Shown here piece by piece: positions 9,601-20,210 of a stretch of DNA of 64,000 nt. The stretch spans positions 18,454,903-18,518,902 of the forward strand of contig CP099845.1 of NCBI GenBank assembly GCA_030062745.1. Reading direction: 5' to 3'. How positions within the stretch are numbered: the first letter of the stretch is position 1; each line of letters starts with the position of its first letter. A program made the translations under genes and the position numbers. The notes below the pieces were generated by a model. The model had not been told where the DNA came from. It saw only the letters and a program-made list of their open reading frames with translations, and ran no database searches. Source of the stretch: Capitulum mitella. Lineage: Eukaryota > Arthropoda > Thecostraca > Pollicipedomorpha > Pollicipedidae.

Positions 9601-12104
9601 CGCCAGGTTCGCCCGGAGCTGCCGGCTTCGGCCGACGCCGACTGCGACGGTCGCCACCGTCGGTGTGATACTGTCGCCGGTCGACTCCGCGTCTTTAACG
9701 GCGGCCGACCGCCGTTGGCAAACCGATGGAATGTTCGCCTGAGCATGACGGACTCGCCGATTCTTATTAGATCATGTGTTTCTCGTCAGATATGAGCAAG
9801 CAGTGACGGCATCCTCATTAGCCCACGTGGCATTTCCTGGCTGTTTCCTTCGGAGGCTTTTGACGCATCTTCGCCATTAGCTAATGGCTTCTCGTTACTT
9901 TTTTTATGAAACGCGACGCACCTCTATAACATAATCAACTTGGCCCGGCACACAGCACCATGACGATGAGGTCTGTGTAAAGAGAATCGAGCACCAAATC
10001 AGCGCACATCAACGTCCTCTGGCATGCTCGGGATGCCAGCGCGTTAACAGCCGACGCGAGCCCATCCCTTCCGGGTATTTGTAACATAAACTAAGCGGCC
10101 GAAGCCGAGCGCCTTCCCGCGGCATCGTTCGGCGCCCCGTCCATCTCACGCCGTCCAGTATCAAGCCGCTTTGTCTGAGTCCGAAGACAGAGCAGCTCCA
10201 GTCGGCTTCGTCCTGAGATTTCGTTTCCTCAGGAGATGAGATATGTGGAGAGACGCATCCCTACAAAATCATGTCCTCGTCGGCGATGGGGAGGCTGTAT
10301 GAATTTAATAAATGAGCATAGGTGATATTAATGCACACTATCACTGCCAAATTTCCATGCATGGAAATTTTACGACTTTAGAGGCTCCATGAATATGCAG
10401 TGTGCCGAGGTATACATGCATCATTTAACTGGCAGTGTCCGCTGGGAATAAACATAAAACATAGTTTAATTACGCATCTTTGCATTTCTTTATGGCTTTT
10501 ACTGAATGTCAGTTTCACTACACAGTCTGACATTGCTTTTTTGTGAAAACGAGATTGTAAACATTCTTCAAGTCCACACCTTTCAAATGTGAGAGTTTTT
10601 CTTTTTTCCACATCTCTCGAATTTCCGACGAGAAGCTACAAATATTTCACTTACAGCAAATACAGTATCATCCTTCAAGAGTCCCAACCATTCTTAAGTC
10701 AAATGATTTACTCCGAACAGCAGAAAAGGGTTAAATATTCCTCACTGCGTGTCCCCATAATAATAAATATATCTAAATAAAGCTTCGAATTCGAAGACGG
10801 TTTCAAGAGTTATTCGGCAAGCATGAGCTGGCTCAGCTGACGAGCTGTTTTGGAATGTATGAGATGGCCGGATGGCCGCAGGAGTGGCACAAAACACGGG
10901 CGGCGAGCCCTCTCGCCCGTGACGACATCTGCTGTCATGCAATGCTCATGCATGAAAGCAGCGAGAGAGGAATGGCCAGAATGCAGCCGGAGCTGCGCCG
11001 TCGCAGCGCAGGGCTGCACGGCGCGGAGCTGCGGCCGCCACTCACCCGTGCCGCGGTGGCACTGGATCTCGTCGAACAGCCCGTCCTCCGTGCACTGCGG
11101 CACGTAGATGTTCTGTGGCTGCGACACGCCGGGTCTGCCCCTGAGCGCCGCCGCCCGTCGCTGCTGGCACACGCTGCCTCCTGGGGGCAGCGGCAGGTCC
11201 CTGATGACGTCAGGGATTCCGCACGGTGCGACGACCGTCGAGAAGGCCGGGAAGTGGCGATAATGCTAGATTCTCCGATGAAAAATGCAGTTTGGCTGGT
11301 GCTGAGTCACGAGGCTGACCAGATGAATGACTTAAGGGAGATCGGGTTGATAAAGTGCCCCCACACCTGCCCCTGAGACCAGAGGCATGACTTGACATCA
11401 TGAGCACGGTGAAATCACTCGAACCAGACCCAGTGTTCCCCATCAATTCAGTCGTGCATGCAGTCCGTTCGCAATTTACAGCCGCCACGACTGTTTTAAT
11501 ATCAGCGTCATCCTGCTAGCACAACCGGAATCGTTGACTACGTGATTCAGCTCACGTATACCCCAGAGAGGGACGTACGCATTGGCATGCTGACGCCTAC
11601 TGCATATGATGTCGCTCACATTGACATGACTTTCCGGACCATTCTGCGATTGCTTCTGGACCAGTTTGTTAATGCACGTCTGATGCGTCTTCAAACGTCT
11701 TATTGACCACTTTTAGATAACGCAATGGCACGAAGCGAGTCCGTATGCATTGGCGTTTCACGATTTATCCAGTCAGGAACGCACGACGCCCGCGTAAGTG
11801 AGCGGCACGCTCGGCGTTACGGCGTGGTCCAGGGCCGGACAGTGTCTCATAAGCCGCACGGTCCCGTCCCCACCCGCAGTCGCGCCCAGCGCGGCCGGCC
11901 CGTGAGCTCACCTGGGTTGCTCTCGCACGGCCCCCAGTGCCGGAACTTCAGGCCGGCGCCGCGACAGCCGGCCATCGCCAGGTGGCACTGGGACGGGTAC
12001 GTGACGCTGTCCGTGCCGCAGACCGGCTGCCGCACGGCGTGCTGGCACGACGGAGGGCACAGTTGGCCCGGCGGGCCCGTGTCCGAGTCGGCCCGGATCG
12101 GCAG
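378..12104 (-). CDS. SMOC: SMOC-like secreted calcium-binding protein, 5'-partial, six exons found
   Basis: Joining 12104-11912, 11180-11046, 4578-4474, 3528-3433, 1515-1398 and 615-378 gives 885 nt, or 294 residues plus TGA. All six exons have AG/GT borders, and intron phases are 1,1,1,1,2. Domains are: Kazal/follistatin-like (about residues 16-61, six Cys); thyroglobulin type-1 (about 68-133, with the QC and CWCV hallmarks); then an extracellular calcium-binding domain with EF-hand loops DRDQSGNVSRRE and DTDSSRSLSRQE and flanking Cys. The Kazal-TY1-EC order and the EC sequence match SMOC proteins (known: matricellular modulators of BMP signalling; Drosophila magu/pentagone). Testican is less likely because its EC precedes TY1. 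The signal peptide and start codon are missing from this model, and the preceding exon must end in phase 0. Vertebrate SMOC has two TY1 domains with a SMOC domain between; only one TY1 is visible here. Secretion and BMP-related function are inferred from the family. Confidence 0.9.
616..1397 (-). other. SMOC intron between the two EF-hand exons
   Basis: Contains a CTCCGGA tandem repeat 38 bp from the acceptor, and around 840-900 a GGGGC-bounded low-complexity patch that resembles a worn transposon end. No additional exon was recognised. Confidence 0.75.
653..679. repeat. CTCCGGA heptanucleotide tandem repeat
   Basis: Almost four perfect copies of CTCCGGA lie in the intron, 38 bp upstream (gene sense) of the acceptor of the last exon. 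Confidence 0.9.
1398..1515 (-). CDS. SMOC: Exon: EF-hand 1 of the EC domain
   Basis: The exon has 118 nt, phase 1 in and phase 2 out, acceptor CTGTTGCAG and donor GGAG then GTGAGC. It encodes LERMAADWKFAQLDRDQSGN followed by VSRREIRRLR. The loop DRDQSGNVSRRE has all calcium ligands in place (Asp1, Asp3, Ser5, Asn7, Ser9, Glu12, with Gly6). The Trp-Lys-Phe just before the loop parallels the Trp-Tyr-Phe of vertebrate SMOC. Confidence 0.95.
1516..3432 (-). other. SMOC intron within the EC domain
   Basis: AT-richer DNA from about 1850 to 2680, then a GC island from about 2800 to 3430 with open frames on both strands that match no known domain. The flanking exons join in frame without it (Asp-Pro then Asp-Asp-Gly). 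The repeat at 3255-3420 lies inside. Confidence 0.75.
3255..3420. repeat. Degenerate GGGACGAYGG short tandem repeat
   Basis: An array of 8-10 bp units such as GGGACGATG, GGACGACGG and GAGACAATGG, interrupted near 3320-3370. It ends 13 bp from the donor of the 3433-3528 exon. Confidence 0.8.
3433..3528 (-). CDS. SMOC: Exon: start of extracellular calcium-binding domain
   Basis: The exon has 96 nt and phase 1 at both ends, with a strong pyrimidine tract and acceptor (TGTTTTCCCCAG) and a donor CCAG then GTAAGC. The peptide CGSRAKTIFRDNVMRMIQEE followed by YERYRRVHADP is a Cys-led amphipathic helix. It corresponds to the helix that opens the SMOC EC domain (in vertebrates a Cys-Pro-Gly-type start followed by a helix before the first EF-hand). 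A GGGACGACGG-type short tandem repeat ends about 13 bp from its donor, on the intron side. Confidence 0.9.
3529..4473 (-). other. SMOC intron between TY1 and EC exons
   Basis: Mostly AT-rich. A minus-strand open frame at 3890-4234 (114 codons) has no recognisable domain. No exon is needed here, because the flanking exons join as Ala-Arg-Gly-Cys. Confidence 0.7.
4474..4578 (-). CDS. SMOC: Exon: second half of thyroglobulin type-1 domain
   Basis: The exon has 105 nt, phase 1 at both ends, the acceptor CTGTACTGCAG and the donor CGTG then GTGAGTG. The peptide is YCWCVDDQGGAVVGTAVLNS followed by RPEC and a basic linker ARKVRDSAR. CWCV and the last Cys complete a six-Cys TY1 domain when joined to the 11046-11180 exon. 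It could instead be the end of a second TY1, if exons for the first TY1's end, the SMOC domain and the second TY1's start lie unseen in the 6.5-kb intron. The acceptor sits about 7 bp from the 33-bp tandem array. Confidence 0.93.
4585..4957. repeat. 33-bp minisatellite, about 11 copies
   Basis: Units follow the form caccgtgccgtcggcacag then ggtaccccggccgt. The right-hand copies (4741-4957) are nearly identical and alternate between a TCGGCACAG and an AGCGGCACAG variant, giving a 66-bp higher-order unit. The left copies (4585-4740) are more worn. Because 33 is divisible by 3, open frames result on both strands. The left edge is about 7 bp from the TY1 exon acceptor, and the acceptor region itself resembles a unit. 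Confidence 0.92.
10349..10370. repeat. Perfect 22-bp palindrome
   Basis: AAATTTCCATG is followed at once by its exact reverse complement, in intronic DNA. Confidence 0.9.
11046..11180 (-). CDS. SMOC: Exon: first half of thyroglobulin type-1 domain
   Basis: The exon has 135 nt, phase 1 at both ends, the acceptor GCTGCCCCCAG and the donor ACGG then GTGAGT. The peptide contains VCQQRRAAALRG, the first TY1 Cys and its Arg/Ala-rich helix, then NIYVPQCTEDGLFDEIQCHR, the TY1 core with the QC pair. It stops in the middle of the domain, just before the expected CWCV motif. The phase-1 end fits the exon at 4578-4474, which starts with Tyr-Cys-Trp-Cys-Val. Confidence 0.94.
11181..11911 (-). other. SMOC intron between Kazal and TY1 exons
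   Basis: 731 bp of mixed composition. The flanking exons join in frame as Pro-Gly-Gly-Ser. Nothing else recognised. Confidence 0.8.
11912..12104 (-). CDS. SMOC: Exon: Kazal/follistatin-like domain
   Basis: The acceptor (GTTTCAG before the exon) and donor (CCAG then GTGAGC) are both good. The 193 nt read in phase 0 at the start and end in phase 1. The peptide opens LPIRADSDTGPPG and then carries six Cys in Kazal spacing, with the core PVCGTDSVTYPSQC and the ending RHWGPCESNP. The Cys pattern fits a non-classical Kazal (follistatin-like) module. The split codon continues exactly into the next exon as Gly-Gly-Ser-Val-Cys. A degenerate tandem repeat begins within about 15 bp upstream of the acceptor. 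Confidence 0.93.
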
Positions 12105-12118
12105 CTGAAACGGCGCAC

Positions 12119-12530
12119 ACCGTTGTCAGGACGGCGGGGAGCGGACCGCGAACACGGCTGTCAGGCGGGCAGTGGGGAGCGGACAGCGGACACAGCTGTC
12201 AGACGGGCAATGGGGAGCGGACGGCAGACAGCTGTGAGTGGACAGTGCGCACGGCTGTCAGGCGCACAGTAGAGGAAAAACGGCGACACCGCAGTGAAGA
12301 CACAGCAGAGAGAGAACAACAGACCTGGCGGTCGGACGGACAGCGGGCACGGCCGTCAGGCGACAACTGAAAACGGACAGCTAACACGGCAGTCAAACGC
12401 ACAACGGCAACGCGGTCAGATTCACAGCAGACAGCGGACGCAGAACCGCCAGTCAGACAGCGGGCAGCGCGCTGTTAGATGGTCTGTGGACGATATTTGT
12501 CCTGGGAGACAGACAGCGTACAGTGAATAG
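12119..12530. repeat. Degenerate GTCAGGCGG-type minisatellite upstream of the Kazal exon
   Basis: Units of roughly 23-38 bp each begin GTCAG or a variant, followed by CGGGCAGYGGGGAGCGGACA-like sequence and ending ACACGGCT or similar. Ten or so recognisable starts are seen. Copies near 12120-12240 are best kept. The array begins about 15 bp beyond the acceptor of the Kazal exon. Confidence 0.75.
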
Positions 12531-13373
12531 CAGCAAGACTGTCCTCAAACAATTGACTCTTGGACGGACAAACAACACAGACATCGAGCAGATAGACAAA
12601 GACAGTCTCCGGACGCACAGTGGATAGTGTTGGATGGACAGCGGGCTGTAGATCAGTGTTGAAATTGTCCTGCTTACCCTGAAGAGAATGTCATGTTTTC
12701 ACTTTAAGCACCCGACTAGAAAGACAGCACCACCCATTTATTCGTTTCTGTTGCCTGAAAGTGGACGATTAACACGTCGACTGAAACGCTGGTAATCACG
12801 ACAAAGATATACGCATCGAACTGCGGTAGGATAAACCCTTTCCGGAGGGCGTGGGGAAGAAAGCAACTCTTCACTTACTCCGACCGACGGCTAGCAGCAC
12901 GGAGCAGGCACTGGTCCTGTTTTGCGAGCACGACTTTGTCACGGGAAACCCGTGTGAAGGACTGATTGAGGAGTCCAAAGCGCGCTTCAGCGAACTTCAG
13001 CTTCAGCGAAGTGTTCAGCATTCAAGGAGTGCCGAGGACCAGTGTATTCGACACCTGGGCCGACCGTATGCCAGAGCGCGTTATGCATGCGATGAGGAAA
13101 TTGTCGCGTAAGGAAACCTTACACAGGTGTTTTAGGCCAGCCAAAGCGTGCCGCAGCTGTAAGACAGCTAGAGATCGACTCGAACAAGGAGGCCTACAAA
13201 CCACCACGTATATTAAATCATAGCTGTCCAGAAAAACCTGTCCTGGCGTTCGAGACAACAGCGGCATACAACGGGCATGCATCTTTTAGCGCCGCTAACA
13301 TGAACTGGTGGACAGGTTTCCATGCAGCTTTTCTCAGAATTCAAGACAACCAAGTTCCAGTTTACGTGAGAAA

Positions 13374-13428
13374 AGTAATGCACAAATAGTCGTAACATCG
13401 GTGATGTTACGACTATTTGTGCATTACT
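13374..13428. repeat. Perfect inverted repeat, 26-bp arms, 3-nt loop
   Basis: The arms are 13374-13399 and 13403-13428, with loop GGT. The 11-mer TAACATCGGTG occurs at the end of the left arm (13393-13403) and again just beyond the right arm (13428-13438). Confidence 0.97.
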
Positions 13429-14708
13429 AACATCGGTGTGCCTGCATGCTCATGGCCTCCGACAAATATCCACGCCGACTACCATCGACAGATCCATGAC
13501 AGACTTCGACTGCCCAGCGACGTGCCAAGAACGGCCATGGTCGGCAAGCGTCTGAGAGAGGCGACGACGTCAGCGGCGCCTGTCGCCCCCCCCCCGGCAC
13601 GCCACCGACGGGACGGCGTCTGTTCGGCAGGCTCCCGCCGGAATTCCCTGCGTGTGAATCAGGGGCCGAACCGCCGCCGATCTGCCGGCGGCGGCGCCGA
13701 GCCTTCGGCCCGGGGCGGCCGCGACCGCCGCGGCGTCTGCGGCGCGGCTGCGGCGAGCCCGGCGGCGCCAGGCGGCCAGCTGCGGCCGGCGGCCGGGGTC
13801 GGAGGGGCCGGACGCCGTGCTGGGGGCGGTGAGGATTCATGGGGAGGATTCACGGCGGACCACGGCCGACGACGGGGAGTTGGTGTGAGGGCGGTGCGGG
13901 GTGCCGAACCAGCCGCCGACGGATGATGGCCGCTGCGGATGTCAGATGGCGTTGCAAGAGAGCAGGACGCATCTGTCGCGTTGAAAAAACACAACCATGC
14001 GCAAACCAGAACGTATGAAATCAGTTATCGGGTAGACCGAATACCGCTCGTTTACGGAAAATGTTTCTTTGATTCTGGGTGCATTGGACTAATTCCCGCT
14101 GCTTATAGTTGCAAAGATTATTTATCGCGAGTTGGTGAGGGCATCAGCTATGCCGTTCTCAGAAGAGAACGTCAAAAAACGAAGGTTCGTGAGTGACTAA
14201 CGACAATAATGCATCTCAGCATTCCAACTACGATGAGGATGCCCAATGCTCTTGTCAATACACGGCAGAACGAAAGAAAATTCGTGTTTCACGTGTCACT
14301 TTTCTTCTAGTTAAACATGATGTTATCATGGACAAGAAGAGACATTTGAACTCCGGAGAATCGTCAGTGATATGTGCGCATAATGACCGAGTCATTTACT
14401 TAGCATACACTACAGATCTATTTCAGACAGTAACAACAAAGACGGTCAGATGGGTAGATCTGCAGGTGCAAAACAGGTGAAACAGTGTCAACAACAAAAT
14501 GACTTCAAAATTTCGCTTAACTTGATCTAATAGATGACGCTGGAAACGTTGAATGTGTGATCAATGCACAGCAAGCGCACCGCTGACAAAGCCAGTTACA
14601 CGAGCATTATTAATTTACTGAAATGTCAAAGAGTAAAGTGTTTCCAAACATGCATAATGCATGTTTTGCAGGGTAACACTTCCTTGACGTGAAACTTTCA
14701 CATATTAA

Positions 14709-15304
14709 CCCATCTTGTCATGGGGTGGGGGAGGGGGCAATTTGGCCACTCCAGCTAGTTTTTCTTGAACGTCTTTTGAACGATGTGACTTATGTTTCTG
14801 AAAATCGCACCACGTTTCCAAAAATTAGTAACAATCATTAACACGTTTTATCGTTTAAAATCGGACAGTAACTTTCTGAAAAATTAAAGATTAAATCCGG
14901 TGTTTACCACTCCGCGACGCCTCGAAACGCGCTTATCCACCAGTGAAAGCCGTGACTTGACATGACCTCGGATGACTTTCGGGCGTCTTTTACTTGACAT
15001 TGCATTACGTACCTATCAAGAGAACGTCAGAACCGTATTCGGTTTCAAAGACACCCAAAGCCACCAAGCCGACAAAATAGCGACGATCCCCAAAGCTTTG
15101 ACATCGATTATAACATGTCTGCATTTGACGTGACCTAACCAAAGATGTAACGCGCAAAGTAAGCTAGATAGGGTGATTTTAGATAGACCAAGAACTAGGC
15201 TGTCCAATGGCGCCACTCTGACCTCATTCACCGTTAGTTTGGATTTCAGGAGGGGGTCAAATGGACCCCCATTACGCGGCGTGCGGTCGTCGTGACGGCC
15301 CGAC
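14709..15304 (+). mobile_element. Possible short TTAA-flanked MITE (TT5)
   Basis: TTAA at 14705-14708 precedes CCCATCTTG, and TTAA at 15305-15308 follows. A GGGGGTC-AAATG-GACCCCC hairpin lies about 50 bp from the right end, and G-rich sequence lies near the left end, as in the better TTAA elements of this window. The terminal inverted repeat is poor and the shared internal box is not clear, so this is tentative. Confidence 0.35.
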
Positions 15305-18300
15305 TTAATGCGGTCCTCGTTTCTTTCTAAAGGAGAGAAATGGGCGCATTTACTTATTTCGTACAACAATGAAATTATGTATTCCAAATTAATTGAGTTC
15401 AATCTTACATTTTATTGCTATCTCACATTTTCTGGTGCCGTTACGTAATGATAACTGGCATGTTTGAGTCACTTCCAATTTGTTCCCGAAATAACATGTC
15501 TTAATTGCCTCAGCGGCTCTGAGAGATTCCAAGGCGAAATGAGAAAAGTATGTCTCAAAATAGCAGCCAAGCCACAGGTTCACTTTATGAATGCATGTGG
15601 CAAAACCACGGTAGGAGATATCATCTGTCTTAGCTGTGATTCTGTTATGCTTAACAATGCGTAGTCAAATCGACCTGAAGGCGTTATCAATTCGTCCTGG
15701 AAAGACGTTTTTTCCAGGCGTCCTTTGAAGGGAAATTCCACTCCGTCGTTTGGCGGATTACGCGGTTTAAAAATGCCGATCATTGGAGAGGCACGTGCGG
15801 ACAGGCCTCACCATTCGACTGGCATGGCACTGGCCAAACGGGTCCGTCGGTAAAAATCGGAGGAAAGACGACACTGACCCGAGCAGACATAAAAGTCATA
15901 AAGCCTCCATATAAATGGCGTACATACAAACCAGTTCAGGAGTATTCGCCTGTGTTTTTAGTATCCAAGGTTGTTTGCCGCGTGGATCACAATATAAAAC
16001 GGCCGGCGTGTCTGAAAAGTCTTAAGGCAAGCAGCTTATGTTACGCTGATTAAATGTACTTTAAACTCTTGACACTATATACTGTAACACTACGACTAAT
16101 GAAAAATTTCCTCTAAGACTGAGTTAAGAAATAAACAAGCATCATGTAAATGAAATACAGAACCGAACACCAAACGACTCACGGCGCGTGTGAACGACAA
16201 TGTAAGCAATGATTATGATCACACTATTCGTCACCGAACGTCCACTACCTGAACTGTTGTTGCCTTTCTGGGATGTTTCGGCCTTTTGCTCATTTCACAC
16301 CCGCCCCTGTTGTCTAATGCGTAATGAATCTATACTATTAAACCGACTATATCTTGGCCAATAAATTATTCACTGTGAATAAAACTGACATTTCCTTTAA
16401 GATATCCTGTTCATCTGAACGGAGCAAGTCTGAAACGACACGACCAAGCCCTCCTCAATAATACAGCGTGCCAAAGATTTGCAACCATTGTCGCAACAAG
16501 AGCAATCAATACGAATGTACTGAACAGTCATACGAGAATCACAAGTAATATGCAGTCTGGTGGATCCTCAGGTGCGACTAAAATAACAAGCGTAACATGA
16601 GTATGACCGATGCGAATGCGAGTTACAGTTACGACTTTTCCAGTGCCAAGACCGCATGCTGATGGTGATGCCTGCATTTCTGGTTGAGTGCAACGGAGAT
16701 GAGCATTTTGCTGACGTTGTGAAATCCATGACTACTGGGGTCATGCTGCAGCGATGAAGAGCTTCCTTCAATGGTCGGTTCTCTCGTTTCCCACTATTCC
16801 ACAATGGGACGGGATCCATTAAAATATGGCCCCATGGCCAAGGTCACATATTTTCTGGTGGACAGCCACGACTGACAAGGCAGTCGTGTTTGATGGGGCT
16901 CTTGTTAATGATCTGCCCCCCACATGAAATCTGAGCAAATGACAGCCATAACAAGCTTCCGTGAGACGAGCCACAGAGCTAGCAAAATGACATACAACTC
17001 TCCTCCGTACAACGCAACGCGTTAGGAAAGTCGGTGCTAAATAACGGGCGATTTACGAAGTACACCGCTGCCCACACAGTCTTCACCATTGGATACGTCC
17101 GTAAAAATAAGGACATAATCCTGATGTTTTCTCTGAAATTGGCAGGACCCTGCAGGACCCTCAGCCTTGATCAACTCAACCTTCTTCGCAGAGAAAACCT
17201 GCTCAACATGGGGCTCTTTTGATGTCCACCGAGAAACAGTGGAGGCGTCCGAAAGGCAAATATGAGGTTACGTAATGGTGATCGAGCCAATGAAATAATG
17301 AACTCGAAGGCCGGTTGTTATTCTATCTCACTTCGTTGAACGACTTCCCAGGCCACGGTGAAGATGGAATAAAGCCATAAAAGCAGGAACAGCAGGATGA
17401 TCAAAATAAAAATAGGCCTATGTAATACATTTCAGACTAAGTTCGATACGACGCAGGGCGAGTGGCCGTATAAAACCATGTGCCGGAAGTGCGCACACAG
17501 AAGTGCAGAATGATCTGGTCCTGAACTGTCAGCCCAAGTGCCAGGCCCAACACCAGGTCCGTCCGCGGCACACCTGTCCTCTCACCGATCGACGACCGCC
17601 CCTCGACGCAACCTTTGGCGGCGTTCACGGCGCGCCGCGTCCGCCGCCGCCAGCGGACGCAGCGCGGCCGGCTGCGCGGAACGCGGCTTCAAACGCCGCC
17701 GGCTATTCTGACGCGCGTCGCGGCCATCGTGACGAACTGCGGCTCGAACGCCGTCGTTTGCCAGCGGCTCACCTGTCGGACGCCCGCGCGACCGAAGCGA
17801 CGGCCGAGGGCCCAAAAATACGCGCCGCCTCTGCCGCAGCTCGAGCGGCGCTAAAAATACCGGCCGGCGACATGCAGTGACGCAGATACGGCGTATTTCG
17901 GGAGGAGAATTTTACGCTCGCGCGCTGGACGACGGAGCGCCGCCGGAAAGCGTCGCCGCAGAAACGGCGGTGGCTTTGAGAGCCGCTGCCAGCGCCCGGG
18001 GATTGCGGGAAACATGGCTCCGCTGATGTCAGATGAACCGCGCCTTCGCGACAGAAAATGCCTGGCCTTCCTGAGTGACGCACGCGACGACTCGTTGAAT
18101 GTCAATGTAGTAGTTGCGAATCAATGGGATGCCGATGTGTGCCGGCTCAATTTTGAAAACGTAGGTGGAAGGTTTTATCGAATTCAGAACAAAATATTGC
18201 CAAAAGACAAAATCCCACCGGAATTTTGGTGTGTTACATAAATATATTTAATCAAGGTTGGGTGCTCGCCATTTTCAATTAGTAAACGTTTGGGAAGATG

Positions 18301-18305
18301 GTATG

Positions 18306-18390
18306 CTCGCGAACAGTTTGCCGGCCGACATCCGAAGTCACGAATGAATACAAACGAACACGAGCTGTTCGCGAACAGTTGGCGAACAGG
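18306..18390. repeat. GTTCGCGAAC palindrome-bearing repeat, copy 1
   Basis: Contains the 14-bp palindrome CTGTTCGCGAACAG at 18365-18378. It aligns in the same direction with 20211-20310, sharing CGCGAACAG, CCGG, CGAAGTC and ACGAACAC in order. Confidence 0.7.
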
Positions 18391-18915
18391 AAACCTTACA
18401 GTAAATTGATGTCAAATGGCTTTTCTTTGGCATCCAGGGCTGTCCGGCGTTACGTGATTGCTGTCATGTTCTTACCGCCTGAACCTTCCATTTCACTCGT
18501 TTCTGCCGACATCGAGGCGCTGGTCTCGCTGTGCGTATGACGTGCGCACTCGCCAGTACCTGGGACACTCCAGCGCCCGCCAAGCCGCTTGGCTGAGTTT
18601 CAAAGCGACGACTAAAAAACCTGAAAACTGCATGACCGGAAAACGCGTAGCAAACGACCCCGTATGTTGCATGTGGCAACATCACTCTCCAGTCTGAGCA
18701 AGCCTGCGCTGCTTGGACGATGGCCTTCCGGGCAGAGACATGATTATGATCTGGCCCTCTCGCCACTCCTCCACCGAGACGCTTGTATTTCTCCTTGGAA
18801 AAATCCCTCCCAACTGGGAACGACTGCTGTCGGCATATTAACGAAAAATTCCTTATTTCGCCAGTAATTTAACCAAATAACAATTTTCGCTTCATTCTGA
18901 GCCTATACAAATTAA

Positions 18916-20120
18916 CCCTATTCCCGTCAGCGGGAGCTGAATCAGGCCCCCTCAGGTTTTTTGCTTGCCAACTCCAGGCTTTTTAACGCAGCTTCACAAA
19001 ACTTTGAGACTTTTCCTACCTATTCTTTCTACGCGCTGTGACAAAATTTCAAAATTCTACGTTGCTCAGGAGCGGAGCCAGGCAACGTTTTTGGGAGGCA
19101 CCTCATGCCATTTTTGGCCATGTTGAGGGTAAAAGAAAAATATCTGTCAAAAACAGAGTTTTTAAGATAGAAATTAAAACTTTATGTGAATGTATAGCTA
19201 AATAGTTGGGCAATGTGCACACAAAACTTTGTTTATCTGTGATCACTTTACAAGGTAAGGTCAAGCTCAAAAGTCAAAACTTGTTTTTTTGGAATAATTC
19301 TACGCCGTTTTTTTCAAATGCCAAACCCGGAATACATATGACGTAGAAAGGTGCGCTCTACTTGTGTACCAAGGTTTAGCTTGATATCAGGTCGGGTCAC
19401 GGAGTTATGACTTAAAATATCAGTGCGCGTACCCTATGTCGCAATAGCCATGAAATGAAATTTTTGAAATAGAGTGAATTCAAATGATTGAAAACGTTGA
19501 CAGATAATATTAAATGTACACGAGATCATTCCAGGTGACCTCAAGGTCACTGGAGGTCATTTAAGGTCAGAGGTCACAAGTTGATCTGAGAAACGTGTGA
19601 CTTTGACAGTTCCCCCTTTTCATGCCCCTGGCACCGCCTATGCTAACATTATACAAACATTGTAATGCGATTTGTACTTCTTTAGTATAACATGACTAGC
19701 AGAAGCCAAAAAAGGGTGTTTGCCTCTTTTTCCATTCAGTTGTTAGAAAACTAATGCTGCTATTTTTGAAACCCTGTGAACGCCCATTAATTTTCTCAAA
19801 ATTTCAGATTTGTGGACCTATGGTAAAAGCCCTATCTGTAATCTCTCGATTGATGCCAGTTTCATTGAAATCGGTCAATAAACAAGGGAGTTATAAGAAG
19901 TCCAAAAGTACCCCCCATTTTGACATTTTTGCCCCCCTGCATCCACAAATTTCAAAATTTTGAAAATTTCTTTTCATAAAAATGTAGTTCACGTGACGTC
20001 AAATCGACTGCCGTTTGTTACGATGAAATCGGACGATCAGTTCTCGAGATCTCGGGGGGGGGGGGCGAATCCTCCCCCTGCCGGGAATCGACCATACCGT
20101 CTAGCCCTCCGGGAATAGGG
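18916..20120 (+). mobile_element. TTAA-flanked non-autonomous DNA transposon TT1, copy A (1205 bp)
   Basis: Exact TTAA duplications lie at 18912-18915 and 20121-20124. The ends CCCTATTCCCG and CGGGAATAGGG are perfect inverted complements. Just inside each end is a hairpin of G and C runs around GAATC. No coding capacity. The TTAA target and CCC-start termini point to the piggyBac superfamily; Kolobok also uses TTAA. About 84% identical to copy C over an 85-nt stretch I counted (near 19820-19905), so an old insertion. It contains a perfect AGGTCA-G-AGGTCA at 19564-19576. Confidence 0.9.
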
Positions 20121-20210
20121 TTAAACCAATTAATCCAGCACCACATTAACCTACTTAGAGGTGTACCTGCGAACCGGTTCCATCGCTGTTCGCGTTCGCG
20201 AGCACAGCGT

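Larger units (their letters stand above)
4579..11045 (-). other. Large SMOC intron splitting the TY1 domain (6.5 kb)
   Basis: Holds the 33-bp array (4585-4957), a 22-bp perfect palindrome (10349-10370) and a GC island (9225-9730). I looked on the minus strand for a phase-1 exon carrying a TY1 QC or CWCV motif, or a SMOC domain, and found none. A diverged exon cannot be excluded. An open frame at 8187-8849 (+) has no known domain. Confidence 0.6.
12531..18300. other. No confident gene; may hold 5' intron or exons of the SMOC-like gene
   Basis: Contains a GC island at about 13560-13930 and another at 17560-18020, a 26-bp-arm palindrome (13374-13428) and a possible short TTAA element (14709-15304). 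Open frames in the GC islands show no domain. I could not identify a signal-peptide exon on the minus strand with a phase-0 donor. Confidence 0.6.

Noticed and set aside
12851-12945. Minus-strand stretch before a GTAAGT donor that could be a signal-peptide exon
   Set aside because: The frame with a hydrophobic run (SVLLAVG) has no upstream start codon and ends in the wrong phase for the Kazal exon.
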